6,220 bases of DNA from an uncultured Holophagaceae bacterium (GTDB lineage Bacteria > Acidobacteriota > Holophagae > Holophagales > Holophagaceae), in NCBI GenBank assembly GCA_903927605.1, contig CAIYNT010000174.1, positions 1 to 6,220 of the forward strand, written 5' to 3'. Under the pieces are notes generated by a model. That model was not told the origin of the DNA, ran no database searches, and saw nothing but the letters and a program-made list of their open reading frames with translations. Numbering within the stretch: the first letter of the stretch is position 1; every line of letters begins with the position of its first letter. Position numbers and translations under genes: made by a program. Below are positions 6,168-6,220 of this stretch, piece by piece.

Positions 6168-6220
6168 ACCACCCGCTGATCCTCATCATCGAGGACGAGG
6201 AAGCCCTCCGCCGGTTCCTG
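6164..6220 (+). CDS. kdpE: Response regulator, KdpE-like (only the first 19 codons in window)
   Basis: The GTG start overlaps the kinase TGA by 4 bp (GTGA), typical of translational coupling within a two-component operon. The visible residues, MNHPLILIIEDEEALRRFL, are the first beta strand and helix of a receiver domain. They contain the acidic Mg2+-binding pair (Glu10, Asp11), and EDEEALRRFL closely resembles the start of KdpE. The phosphoacceptor aspartate and the winged-helix DNA-binding domain would lie beyond the window, so the OmpR-family class is inferred from the partner kinase and this short match. Confidence 0.85.
   Translation, partial: MNHPLILIIEDEEALRRFL

Overview
The window is 6.2 kb of GC-rich bacterial chromosome with ordinary protein-coding genes and no sign of phage, insertion sequences, CRISPR, tRNA or rRNA. 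Codon use looks uniform. A fused alpha/beta 2-oxoacid dehydrogenase E1, a secreted beta-barrel-like protein and a KdpD-type sensor kinase suggest a Gram-negative, double-membrane organism. An acidobacterium of the Holophaga/Geothrix kind would fit, but that assignment is an impression and not proven by anything here.

Left block, minus strand (1-4112). Reading along the minus strand, the order is an Amt ammonium channel (4112-2874), a 194-bp gap, a single-chain branched-chain-type 2-oxoacid dehydrogenase E1 (2679-553), then after 55 bp the start of a secreted, probably outer-membrane beta-barrel protein (497 to beyond position 1). The E1 and barrel genes are close enough to be co-transcribed. 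The gap before E1 is large enough to hold its own promoter.

Right block, plus strand (4254-6220). A KdpD-like histidine kinase (USP, four membrane helices, GAF-like, HisKA, HATPase) overlaps by 4 bp the start of a KdpE-type response regulator that runs off the window. The kinase lacks the whole N-terminal KdpD ATP-binding domain. An in-frame stop and the adjacent divergent gene show that the domain is not encoded upstream.

The two blocks diverge from a 141-bp region (4113-4253). It carries a perfect 11-bp tandem repeat containing TTTATG-N5-TTTATG. This is the direct-repeat geometry used by OmpR-family regulators and close to the Escherichia coli KdpE site as I recall it. The main hypothesis is that this short KdpD/KdpE pair controls itself and/or the divergent ammonium channel, linking K+ (or monovalent cation) sensing to NH4+ uptake. 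No kdpFABC, glnK, NtrC site or sigma-54 promoter is visible in the window.
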